This document shows, piece after piece, positions 1 through 12,566 of a stretch of DNA of 64,000 bases (positions are counted from its first letter, which is position 1; every line of letters begins with the position of its first letter). Both the position numbers and the translations under genes were made by a program. The stretch is taken from NCBI GenBank assembly GCA_963693365.1, contig CAVNZM010000007.1, positions 10,168,001 to 10,232,000 on the forward strand, given 5' to 3'. The notes beneath the pieces are model-generated. The model saw only the letters and a list, made by a program, of their open reading frames with translations, made no database searches and was not told where the DNA came from. Source of the DNA: Amoebidium appalachense (taxonomy: Eukaryota > Ichthyosporea).

Positions 1-257
1 TTTTTTTTTTTTTTTGCAGTTGGAGTGCAAAGGTTTTTGTTCCACATAACCTCCATAACCGAGTTCTTTTTTCTCAGCACATGACCTTCATGTCGTCCCC
101 TAAGAATCCAGGAATCATTCATTTGGCAAAATTTAGGGCCGTTCTGGAGGTGTTCTTTTAGCATTACACCTCCGAATCCACTCTGGTTTTTTCAACACAG
201 TGGGAACACCTGCAGTTCGACGTATACGTTACGGTAGGCAGTTCCAAGAAATCAGCC
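1..257. other. 5' flank of the H+-ATPase gene
   Basis: Begins with a 15-base T run at the window edge. The rest is unique, AT-leaning sequence with no recognisable gene or repeat. It probably holds the 5' UTR and possibly the promoter of the downstream ATPase. I see no clear TATA box or initiator. Confidence 0.4.
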
Positions 258-426
258 ATGACTGCACATACGGAGGGAGAGGGCCACGGTTATGGGGTCG
301 ATACAAAGAAGGACATGGCAGTTATAGTTAAAATGAAAGACGGAGAAAGCTCTGACGAAGAGGGGCATGCAGCAAAAGGAACGAAGAACGGTGACTGGAC
401 ACCGTCACATGGCCTCACCCAAGCAG
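258..426 (+). CDS. H+-ATPase exon 1
   Basis: N-terminal cytosolic segment, acidic, ending in the GLTQA start of the cation-ATPase N-terminal motif. ATG at 258 is the first in-frame Met. Donor GTAATG; ends in phase 1. Confidence 0.85.
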
Positions 427-1949
427 GTAATGCTTTTGAATGATGATTTCTCCCTTCTGGTTTGCCTTGATTTCAGTACCATGTGTGTCCTTTTTCTTTT
501 CGTTACATCACAAGCAATTCAGGGCCAAGAATCGGAAAGCGTGTGGGATGAAAGTTTGATCAATTTGCATGGCTGTGACACAGTACTAGTGTAACATTTA
601 TTGTTTGCTGATGTAAGTAACAGCAGCATTGTGACGACGTTTGTGTCTCCGTTCTTTGTGTAAAACCTGGGCAATGGGAGGATGGGCACGACCATTTCCC
701 GGTGAGTTATGTGTAGACCTCGAATATTGAACGGTTTTGTATTAGGCTCACAGCAACAATTGGCTTGTGCGTTGCTTTTAAGACATCAAAGTTTAACTGC
801 TCATGTAGAGATTTCCAAGGCTTTTACGGGAGAGTCACTGAGCTGGGAGACGTGTGTACTTGCCGGAGTATGCACCACATTTCTGATGAAAACTCCTGCT
901 TTTCCAGAGGCGGAGGAGTTGATGAAAAAATGGGGGCGAAACGAGCTTGTAGAAAAAACAACACCGTCATGGCTGATTTTCCTCCAACAGGTAACTAAAA
1001 ATTCCCCAAGGTGAGATTGGGACTGGGTTGCCTTTCAGATAATGATTCGTTTAGTGGGCATTTCATGTGATGTTTCATGATTCAGTTATGTTTCAACTCT
1101 TTTTTCACACTCATTGGGGGGGCGGGGGGGGGGGGGGGGGGGGGGGGGGAAGGGGCTGCTTTCCACCTGTAACAACAGCGCCTTTTGCCATTTACTGTGT
1201 ACATATAGGGTTACATTTCCGAACCTGAGGCAAGTTTCCAAGTAACACAGCCAATAAGGAAATGTATACGTAATATGCATTCCCGTGCACATATACACGT
1301 TCATGTTATTCACGCTACTCTGGTAAGAACAGGGTAAGAACGAGAAGAACGAAAACAGAAATTACAGCGCTGTTGCCTGCATGAGCCCGACATCTGGGCT
1401 GCACATACATCTCACACACCACTCTTGCTCTCCCTCCCACACAGTTGTATGCGCCCATGCCCATCATGATCTGGATTGCCGTGGTCATTGAGGCAGCCAT
1501 CCAAAACTGGATAGACATGGGCATTCTTCTTGGTATTCAGTTCTGCAATGCAACGATTGGCTGGTATGAGATCACAAAGGCTGGGAATGCGGTGGCGGCT
1601 CTTAAAGCGTCCCTCAAACCGCAAGCGACGGTCAAGCGAGACGGCCAATGGAAAACCATGGATGCAGCACTGCTGGTGCCCGGTGACCTCGTGCTACTGG
1701 CATCTGGCTCTGCTGTTCCTGCTGACACACGGGTGAGCTTCTCTCTCTTTCTCTGCAAGGCCCTCTCTCGACTCTCTCGCTCCCTGACAGATCTCGCTCC
1801 TCTCTCCCTCCCTCCCCCCTCCCCCATGCACCCCTCCTCCCCCCCCCCCCCCCCCCTCTCCCAGCCTTTCTAAGTCTATCACAAACACACACACACACGC
1901 GTGCGTGCGCTCTCCCTCCCTCCCTCCCTCTCTCTCTCTCTCTCTCCCT

Positions 1950-1980
<31 letters not shown>

Positions 1981-4121
1981 CCTCCCTCTCTCTCTCTCTC
2001 TCTCTCTCTTTCTTCCCCCTCCCCTCTCCCTCTCCCTCCCCATCTGTGCTTGTCTCTTTCTCGTCCCACCCTCCGTTTCAGGTTCTCTCTCTCCCTTGTT
2101 CTCGTTCTTCTTTCCACATGTGTACAGATACCGTATGCGCACACATGCACTCAGGAACACACTCGCGCAGGCGTCCGTGCACACACACGCACACGTGTCG
2201 AAGCCACAGCCAACCATCTCCTTCGTCTTAAAGGCCATTTTGTCATCCTTTATGGTGGTGCCAATGTTTGTGCCGGCCACTTGAACCCCACGTTTCACTC
2301 TGCCCCCCCCCCCCCCCCCCCCCCCTCCCCCCTTGCCCCCTTTTCAGACTTTTTGCTCACTGTCGAGATTAGCCACGGTGGGCACATTCTTTGCCATTGA
2401 TAACAGTGCCGGGTATTACTATACATACTTTCGGCCACCGGACACATTTGTGAATATAGCGCATCACACTCAAAGACTAGGTCATTACAGCGCACTAAGT
2501 CATTATTCTGCTGCAGGTCAACCACGGTCAGATCCAAGTAGACCAGGCGGCACTGACGGGCGAGAGCCTACCAGTCACCTTCTACCCTGGTGATGATGCC
2601 AAGATGGGCTCAACAGTGGTGCGCGGTGAAACAGAGGGCACAGTCATGGTACGTTGGGCCCTATTCTAATCCCTCTCCTCTGAGTCTCAGACTCTCTCCC
2701 TCGCTTCTCCTTTTTTTTCTACTGGTCCCTGTCTGCCCACGCATCTTCATGTCTGCACTCTGTTTTTGTCTCTTGCATGTAAGATACTGGATGTGTATTA
2801 ATCGGGCGTGTTTGCAGGGGTCGAGCATAGATGAGCAGCTTGTCGTGCTAGCTCCTTCCCCCTCCCTCCCTCCCTCTCTGCCCTCCCCCTCCCCTCTCCC
2901 CCACTTTCCCCCCATCCACTTTCCAATCTCCTCCTCTCGTAGGTGTCCTGTCCAGCCGACCCCTCCTCCCCCCCCCCCCCCCTTCTCCCCCCTCCCCCCC
3001 CCCCCCCCCGCCGGTGCGGAGCCCGCACACCCGCTAGCTCCCCCCCCCAGCCCGCCGCCACAGCACAGGAGAATCCGGTGTGATTGCCAGAACTAATGAA
3101 ATGCCCATTCCTTTGTGCATAGACTTGCACACACACACACCGTCATTAGGCGTGGGTTCATTTTCTCGTTTCCTCTCTTCCAGGAAACCGGGATGAACAC
3201 GTTCTTTGGCAAAACAGCATCCATGCTGCAGCAAGGAGACGACCTAGGCAACCTACAGAAGATCCTTCTACGCATCATGTTCGTGCTTGTGGCGCTCTCC
3301 CTTCTGCTGTGCGGCATAGCCCTCATCTACCTCGTGGTGGGCCGCAAGATCAACTTCAAGGAGGCACTGTCCTTTGTAGTTGTGCTGCTGGTTGCATCCA
3401 TCCCCATAGCCATTGAGATTGTGTGCACGGCCACCCTTGCACTGGGTTCGCGCCAACTGTCCCACCACGGGGCCATTGTGACGCGACTGACGTCTATTGA
3501 GGAGATGGCTGGAATGAACATGTTGTGCTCGGACAAGACCGGCACCCTGACCCTCAACAAGATGGTTATCCAGGTGCGCTGGTTGGTTGATTGCTTACTT
3601 AAAATTGCTGCTGCCTGGGCATAACCATAAATTTGACCTGTGTGAATGCGTTTGTGAATGAGTGACACGTGCCATATGAGTCTGGGTGTATGTGCTTTTG
3701 CGCAACATAAACATTTGAACGCCTTGGTACAAACACACACATAACCTTGTGCCCAATACCACCACACCAACCAAGCATATTGTACTACCCAACGTTGTTA
3801 CAACCTCCTCCTTCCCCCATTTATCCCTTTCTAAAAGGATCGTATCCCCTCCTTGCCCCGCTCTTCCCCGCCCCCCCCACCACCCACCCCCCCCATTCTC
3901 TCCTCCCCCAGGCCTCCTCCCGGCACCTCCGTTTCTTTCCCCCCCCCCCCCCCCCCCCCCCCCCCCGCCCTCCCCCCGAAAGCACACACAGACACATCCC
4001 ATCTCCCTGCCTCCCTGCCTCCCCCCCCTCCCCCCCCCCCCCCCCCCCTTGCCCCCCAAATCCCCTTTCCCTCCCCTCCCCCCCGGGTCCCTCCCGACAC
4101 ATACCTTCCCTGCCGCCCCCC

Positions 4122-4152
<31 letters not shown>

Positions 4153-4977
4153 AAACAGACACACACACATCCCATCTCCCTGCCTCCATCATCCCCCCCT
4201 CCCCCCCTCCGCCCCAAAAAAATATTAGAAACACCGGTGCTACCACCACCACCTACCCACACACCCACACACCCACCCTTCCGTCCCTTACACTATCTCC
4301 CATTCTCTTCTTCGCTAGTCCCCCCCCCCCCCCCCAACCACATGGATCTGCTCATCATCCTTTCATGCCTGAAGTGCTCATATAAGCAACAAGAGCGGAG
4401 CATTTTCTAACGTAACAGGTGCACGCCGAGCACCTGCCCAAGTGCTCACCGTTGTGGATCACAGGAGGACACCCCCATCTTCACGCCCGGGGAGACCCAA
4501 AAGACCATTCTCCAAACTGCAGCGCTTGCAGCCAAGTGGAGGGAGCCAGCCCGTGATGCCTTGGACACCCTTGTGCTTGGTGCTGCCGACCTCTCAGCCC
4601 TAGACATGTACAGGCAGGTGGACTTCATGCCCTTCGACCCCACAGTCAAGCGCACAGAGGCAACCTTGGAATGCCCAGATGGCCGGGTGTTCAAGACGAC
4701 CAAGGGGGCACCGCAGGCCATTTTGAAGATCTGCTGGAATCAGGACCAGATTCATGATGCCGTGTGGGCAAAGGTCAATGAGTTGGCTGGCCGGGGTATC
4801 AGATCTCTGGCTGTGGCAAAAACAGGTGTGCTAAAAGTTACATGGCTACACGTGAACATTCCTGCTGTCTATTCCTGTGTGTGCTACTTCTTCTTAATCC
4901 CACTTCGCTTCCCACACACGGTGCACCCGTTCAGCTACCCCCTTCTTTTCCCTCTCTCCCGCCCTCCACTCCTCCCT

Positions 4978-5012
<35 letters not shown>

Positions 5013-8000
5013 CTTCTCCCCCCTCCCCCCCCCCCCAAAAAAAAGAACACCCCCCTACACTTTCCTGTTTCCCCAACCATTCATCCCACCCATCCAACCC
5101 CTTTCAAACTGTTCCCGTGCATGTTATATGCTGCTAAACGACATTTTATTTCTATCCACAATATCCGCGTCTTTCATTATTCCCATACTCCCCCCCCCCC
5201 CCCCCCCCCCCCCACCCCCACCTCCTCCCTCCCTTCCTCCCTCCCACTCTTGTCCCCTCCTCGGTTCCCCTTTTCCCCACCTCCTCTCCAAGTCCCCCCT
5301 TCCCTCCCCCCTCCTCCCCCCCCCCCCCCCCCCCCTTCCGCAGCACACACACCGACCCACACTGTGTCTCCCACTCCACCCCACTCTCTTGTTCTATCTG
5401 TCCCCCCTCCCCCCCCCCCCCCCCCAAAAGGGGGGGGGGAGGGGGAGAGGGGGGGGGCTTCCCCCGCTGTTGTTATAATCATTCATCTAAACCGTATTGG
5501 ACTTCACCATCCTCCCCTTTCCCCCTCCCCCCCCCCCCCCCCCCCACACACACACACCCACAAAAAAAAAAAGGAAGAAACCAAAAACTGTAAGGTACAC
5601 AAGACCTGCACAGGTACCACATACTGACTTGCTCGTTGCACGGACAGACGAGCAAGGGCGGTGGAACATGCTTGGCATGCTTACGTTCCTGGACCCACCT
5701 CGGCACGACACCAAGGAGACCATCGAGAAGGCCCTGGCCCAGGGGGTGGACGTCAAGATGATCACCGGGGACCATGTGAGTGGCCAGATATCACAGCACA
5801 CCCGATAAATTCTGGTGCAGGGCCCAAAGGGGGAGGGGGGGAGGGGGCAAGGGGGAGGAATTAAGGACTGCTGTTTGCGCGTCTAGTCCCTCAAACCCAC
5901 CTTCCTCCCCATAGTCCAACTCCCTCCTCCCCCTCCCCCCATCCTTCCCCCCCCACGTAGATAAAATGCCGATGGGGAGCATCGGCTATTTTAATGGATA
6001 TGCAGTAAGGTCAACATACCAGGGACGTGCTATTACCCTTAGCATCCGACCATCGTTGTGCGGTTGCTGCAATGTTGTCTTGCACCATACATCCTGCCTT
6101 TTTTCCCTTTCCTCATATGCCCACACGCCCTCCTTCAGGCCATCATTGCCAAGGAGACTGCACGTGCTTTGGGCATGGGGCAGAATATCCCCAATGCCAA
6201 GGGCCTACCTACACTGGATGCAGACGGCAAGGTGCCCCAGGGCTGCGAGAAGTTTGCCCCCATGATCATCGAGGCCGATGGCTTTGCTGAGGTATTTCTT
6301 CTAACCCCCCTCTCCCCCTTTTCCAAAATAAAAGAAAAAGTAAAAAGAAAACGAAAAACAAAAGGAAAACTTTGAAGGGGAAAAAAGCCTTCCCCCCTCC
6401 TCCCCCCCCCCCTCCCCCCCCCACCCACACACACACGCCTTCCCTTCGCCCCCCCCCCCCCCCCCCCCGCTTCCCCCCTCCCCCCCCCAAAAAAAAGATC
6501 CCCCCCCCATCTGAGCGGGCCATCTCCCCCCCCCCCCCCCTCCCCACACACACACACACACACACGTGCACGTAATATGTATGGCTCCTGAATTATGTGT
6601 TCGCTACATTCAACTCCGTCGTTTCTGGATCTCAGCCTGTCCACTTTAGCCTTTTGTTTGTCCTCCGATCCCCCCCCCCCCTCCCCCCCCAGGGGAGCGG
6701 CCTTCTTTCTTCCTTTCCACTTCTCTATTACTGCTGCTAAGGCTTTCTCGGCTTATGCCTATCCCCCCCCCCCCCCCCCCCCCCCAAAGAAAAAAAAAAG
6801 AAAAAAATAAATCGTTTTCTCACTGCCCGTATCTCTTCTTCCCAAACCTACACCTGTCTGCTAAGATATATTGCTCCGGCACACAAACAATACAGGATAA
6901 CATATAGAATATCCGACTGTCCATGTGTTAGTGATCGTTCATCTTCCTTCCAGGTGTTTCCGGAGCACAAGTTTATGATTGTGGAGGTTCTCCGAAAGGC
7001 CGGCTTTGCTGTGGGGATGACGGGTGATGGGGTGAACGATGCCCCAGCCCTGAAGAGAGCAGATGTTGGCATAGCTGTGTCGGGTATGAGTCTTTGGAGA
7101 AGGGTTTTTTTGGGGGGGGGAGGGGGGGGAGGGTGTTAAAGAGCAAGGGGGTCGGAGAGGAGGGGGGGGGGGGGGAGGGGAGGAGGAGGAGGATGCATGG
7201 AGAGGGAAGGGGAGCGTGTGTTTGTGCGTGTGTCTCTTTTTTTTTCGCGGGGGGGGGGGGGGGGGGGGGGGGAGAGGGAGGGGGGGGGGGGTTTGGCCAA
7301 GAGGGCTTGGTAGGAACGACCGGTGTGTATATGGGGGGAGGGAGGGGGGGGAAGGGTGATATCGGGGTAAGAAACGATGTGTCGGGAGAGAACTTGGAGG
7401 TGTGTGTTATGTGTCTCCGTCTGTGTGTGTGTGGTGGTGGTGGTGGACAGCGGTGGTTGGGGGGGGGGGGGGGGGGGGGGGGGGGAGAAGCAATGTGTGT
7501 GTGCGTGTTTGTGGGGGGAGGGGGTGGAAGCAGTGTATGGAGTCATTGAGTGGGAAGAGGCGTGTGTGTTTGTGTGTGTGATTTTTGGTTGGGGGGGAGG
7601 GGGGGGGGGGGGGGGGGGGGGAGGCCAGAGGGGCAAGGTAGAAAGGAGGGCCCGGGTGTGTGTCTGTGTGTTTGGGGGAGAGGAGGGAGGGAGGGGGGTG
7701 GGGTTGATGGAAGAAACGACGTGTGGGAGAGAACTTGATGTGCGTGTGTGTGTGTGGTGGTGGTGGTGGAAGTGATGAGACGGGCGGGTGGGAGGGTTAG
7801 AGTGGCGTCTGGGGAAACGACATGTGGGTGAGATGGTGTGTGTGTGTGTGTGTGTGTTGTGTGTGTGTGGGGAAGGGGGGAATGGGGTGGGTGGTAGGGT
7901 GGAGGGGGGGGGGGGGGGGATGGGTGGGGGGCGGCAGGGGGGGGGGGGGAGGTGGGGGGGGGGGGAGGGAGGGGGGGGGGGCTGAAGGGGAAGTTGGGGA

Positions 8001-8370
8001 GGAAAAGGAAGAATTAATGTGTTCTGTGTAAGTGGAAGTGATGTGTGGATGAATTTTTTTTTTTTTTTTTTTTTTTTTTTTGGGGGGGGGGGGGGGGGAG
8101 GGGGAGGGGGGAGGAATAGGGTTGTAGGCTTAATATGAGTGAAAATTATATGCTGAGTGTTGATGTGTGGTGGTGGGTGGGTGGGGGGTGGAGGGGGGAG
8201 CATGGCCGTCTTTGTTGAAAGGCTGGCCTTCTTTGGAGTTTTGTGTTGTCTGCACGCTCTGTGTATGAGGATGGATGGTGGTATACAGTTGGTGGCATGA
8301 ACGGGTTTTTGTGTGTGTGTGTGTGTGTGTGCGTGTGTTTCTTACTTTTTTTTTCTTTCTTTCTTTTTTT

Positions 8371-8401
<31 letters not shown>

Positions 8402-10226
8402 GGGAGAGGGGGGGGGGGGGGGGGAGGGGCTGAATGGCAAGCGCATGTGGGGACTCATTAGACCGGGGGGGAGACAGTGTCTGCTTGTGCAAGGTGGGAA
8501 GGGGCGGGGGGAGGGGGGAGGGGGGAGGAGAGAACACACTCCACACCACTCAATGCACTATAGCAGCATGCATCCCCCTGGGCACATATAACGTGTGGGA
8601 TGGTGGGGATGGTCTGTGCGCACCCCCATGCACGTTAGTGACCGTTGCCTGCAGGAGCCACGGATGCGGCACGTGCAGCAGCCGACATGGTGCTGACACA
8701 GGAGGGGCTGAGTGTGATCATCCATGCCATCATCATTGCACGCTGCATCTTCAAGCGCATCCAGAACTTCATCAACTATCGTATCGTATGTCTGCCTCCG
8801 AACCTCCTTCAACCCCTCCCCCCTCACCCCTACCCTCCCCCCCCCCAAAAAAAAACAACACCCTCCTATCTCTCACCGACTGCCACACTGCTGCTAACGT
8901 CAACCTACCCTCTATTTTCTCCCCCCCCCCCCCCCCCCCTCCCCTCCCCCCCCCCCTCCCCCCTCCCTCCCCCCGCACATCTTCTGACTCCAACCCCCGT
9001 TTTCCCGCTAGGCCTGATTGCTTTTCCCCGTTCCCATGATGCCTGTACTTACACTGGCAGACTTTTGTTCGTGCAGCCACATAGGTAGGCCAACACACTG
9101 ACCAACTTGCACAAACCCACCCAGGCGGCTACGCTGCAGCTGCTAGTGTTCTTCTTCATTGCAGTGTTTGCCTTTACCCCAGAGCACTACTCGGACGCAG
9201 CCAACATCCAGCCCGCCTGGCCCGAATTCTTCTCTTTGCCCGTGCTCATGCTCATGCTCATCACTCTCCTCAATGACGGCACCCTCATTTCTATTGGCTA
9301 CGACCACGTCAAGCCCAGTGAACGACCTGAAAAGTGGAATCTACGTGTACTTTTCCTGATCTCCGTTGTGCTCGGGGGGGTGGCCCTAGCGTCTTCCCTT
9401 CTATTTATTTGGGGCGCCCTGGATTCAAACAACCCCAATGGCATGTTCCGCAAGCTGGGGCTTCCGGCCATGCCTTATGGGGAGATCATCTGCGCCATGT
9501 ATCTCAAGGTAGGTGGAGAAACACAGGCGGATACAGATTGTGGGGCTAGAAAATTGGTTCGCTTTAGGCCTTTGCTTTAGGAGCAATCAAGAGACCCGGG
9601 TGAGCCAGCTAGACATATGTTTACGAGGGGCACCTGAGCTCCTACAGTTTGCGCCTTGCAATGCCTGCCTTGTAAATTACAAGCTTGCGGGTGCACAAAC
9701 TTTAAGTTATAAATAGCACAAGATGCCCTTATATGGGTTGTAGTGGTTCTATCGGCCAATCATATGCTATTTACGGAAATGCACAGTTTTTTTTTTTTGT
9801 CGCTCTCCGAGGGCCTTTGCATGTAAGTGCGTTGAGCTGGTGCAATGCACCGCAAATCTTCACCCAGTGTCTACCAATGTATATTTCATCCTATCAGCTC
9901 CATACCCCAGTTCCTAACACTCTTTTGTACATGCAGGTGTCTCTGTCGGACTTCCTCACTCTATTCAGTGCGCGCACCACGGGGTTCTTCTGGACTGCCC
10001 GGCCTGGCTATCTGCTGCTGGGTGCTGCCGGGGCCGCGCTTTCCCTGTCGACCATTCTTGCGTGTGTGTGGCCCAGTGGGCACACGGATGGGATCCCCAC
10101 GCAGGGGCTGGGCCGGGGGGAGTACAAGCTGTGGGCGCTGTGGCTGTGGATCTACTGTCTGGTCTTCTTCCTTGTCCAGGATGCATGCAAGGTAGCTTGT
10201 TGAGAAAGCAATTCCCCCCCTCCCCT

Positions 10227-10257
<31 letters not shown>

Positions 10258-10337
10258 CCCGGGGTGATTCTGCACGTGTAACGTGCACGTGCAGAGACAG
10301 CCGTAACTTAACCCCTCCCCCTCCCCCCTCCCCCCCC

Positions 10338-10369
<32 letters not shown>

Positions 10370-10409
10370 AAAAAAAAAAAAAAAAAACCGGGTGAGACCT
10401 TTTGTGTGT

Positions 10410-10440
<31 letters not shown>

Positions 10441-11712
10441 GGGGGGGGGGGCCAAAAACCATCACATGTGCACCTCCAGGCCTTCTTATGGCTATTAGCA
10501 TACCGAGCATTGCTGCACAAGACGCATAGCCTGCCTAGCCAGTGTGATGGTGGGAGCCGTGGATGAGGCTATGACGGCATCTCAAGCCCCTTTATCATAA
10601 TTAAGTAACATGGCAATTGCAGCCCATTCCAAAGACATGTGGGAACTAACGCGAGCACACGCACAGGTGCTGACGTACATGGTGGTGCTCAAGTACGACA
10701 TCTTCCAGGCCCGCACATGCGCCCTGGTGAACCTGCGTGAGGCCCACCACATTGACGATGCAGACCGGCCCATGGCCCGGGCATCAGTGGGTGCTGTGGA
10801 GAATAAGATCCTGGCACGTAAGGTGGACAGTGCCGTCAATGTGCTCAGTAGGGCCGAGCAGCAGGACAAGAACAACCCGGCATACAAGGAGATCAAGGAG
10901 GTGTGTCAGTGCATGCTCGTATAATCATTGGCTCTGGGTCATGTGTTGCAAGATTGGAAAATATTGCTGTGTGGATTTCAAAATTCCTTGCCAGCTCCGC
11001 TTGGGTGAGGGGCCGGATGTGCTACAGCTGATAGCATATAATAGCATATAGCATACGCAAGTTGTTGTGCTACACACCAACCTCTGTACTTGTGCAGCGC
11101 ATTATTCGCCGTGACTGTTCAAGCTACCAGACATTACATTCAGTTTAGCAACGTGCTTTTACAGTGTGGCTGTTGCGCTAACTGTGTGCTGCCAACCACA
11201 GAATCTCCTTGCCGTACACCGTGAAGCCTCACAGGGGCTGACTGAGGCGCGCAAGTCCAGCAGCAGTGCCGTTCTTCCCCGGGCATCTCTTGCAGCCCGG
11301 CCATCTGCTGCAGCCAGCCAGGGCCAGGCAAGGGCATCAGCAGGCCGGGCCAGCACGTCTGTGGAGGCTGGCACGGCCGTGCACCCGGTGGTGGCGGCTA
11401 TCGACCAGGCTGCACGGGCAGTGAACCCACACATGGCCCCGGCCCTCAACGCCGCGGTAAGATTGGCTCACTGTGTGCACGTGCATCATAGAGTGTGGTC
11501 GCAATTGTAACCCCGTGTTGGCCTTCCTATTCGTCCACAACCTTGGGCACGCCCAAAAACTGTGCGGTATTGGGCTAAGTTGGCACACATGGTGGGTGCA
11601 GAAATTGATGAGAATGAGTGATTGGTGCGGGAGAAGGGGATAGACTCGGGGGGCTCTGTGTGGGTGTGGGTGTGTTTCACTTTTTTTCTTTTTTTTTTCT
11701 TTTTTTTTGGGT

Positions 11713-11751
<39 letters not shown>

Positions 11752-11815
11752 CAGCCTGAAAGGACGGAAGTGTATGTGGTGTAGTGGTGGTGTAACCAGT
11801 TTTTTTTTTTTTTTT

Positions 11816-11871
<56 letters not shown>

Positions 11872-11935
11872 CAGCCTGAAAGGACGGAAGTGTATGTGGT
11901 GTAGTGGTGGTGTAACCAGTTTTTTTTTTTTTTTT

Positions 11936-11966
<31 letters not shown>

Positions 11967-12008
11967 GAGGGGAGGGGGAGAGGGGGAGAGGGGGCAGGAG
12001 AGAGGTAA

Positions 12009-12044
<36 letters not shown>

Positions 12045-12124
12045 GGTTGCAGCCTGAAAGGACGGAGGTGGATATGGTGTAGTGGTGGTGTAACCTTTTT
12101 TTTTTTTTTTTTTTTTTCGGGGAA

Positions 12125-12159
<35 letters not shown>

Positions 12160-12521
12160 AGGGAGGGCATCATGCACGTAATCTGGGTGGGTGAATGAGC
12201 TGTGTCTATCGGTAGATGGCCGCACCAGCGGCTGTTGTGGGTTGCTTATCAGGGCCTGTGGGGTCAGTCCGTGCATGCATGGGTGTTGTGTGTGAAAGGC
12301 CTGCTGCAACTGTGCAGTGCACGTATGGGCCCGCTTTCATGTCGATTCCGGTACAATACAAGTGCACGACTCGAAGCGTGTGCATACCCAAGGCACACTT
12401 GCACAGCAACATCCTCGGAGGCATTCACTCACCCCCCCCCCCCCCCCCCCCTCCCACCCCCTCCTTCCCCCTTCTCCGCCTCCCCCCTCCCCCCCTCTCT
12501 TTCCCCTCCCCCCCCCACCCC

Positions 12522-12566
<45 letters not shown>

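Noticed and set aside
7136-8203. 355-codon proline-rich minus-strand frame
   Set aside because: Translation of G-rich intron sequence on the opposite strand of the ATPase gene.
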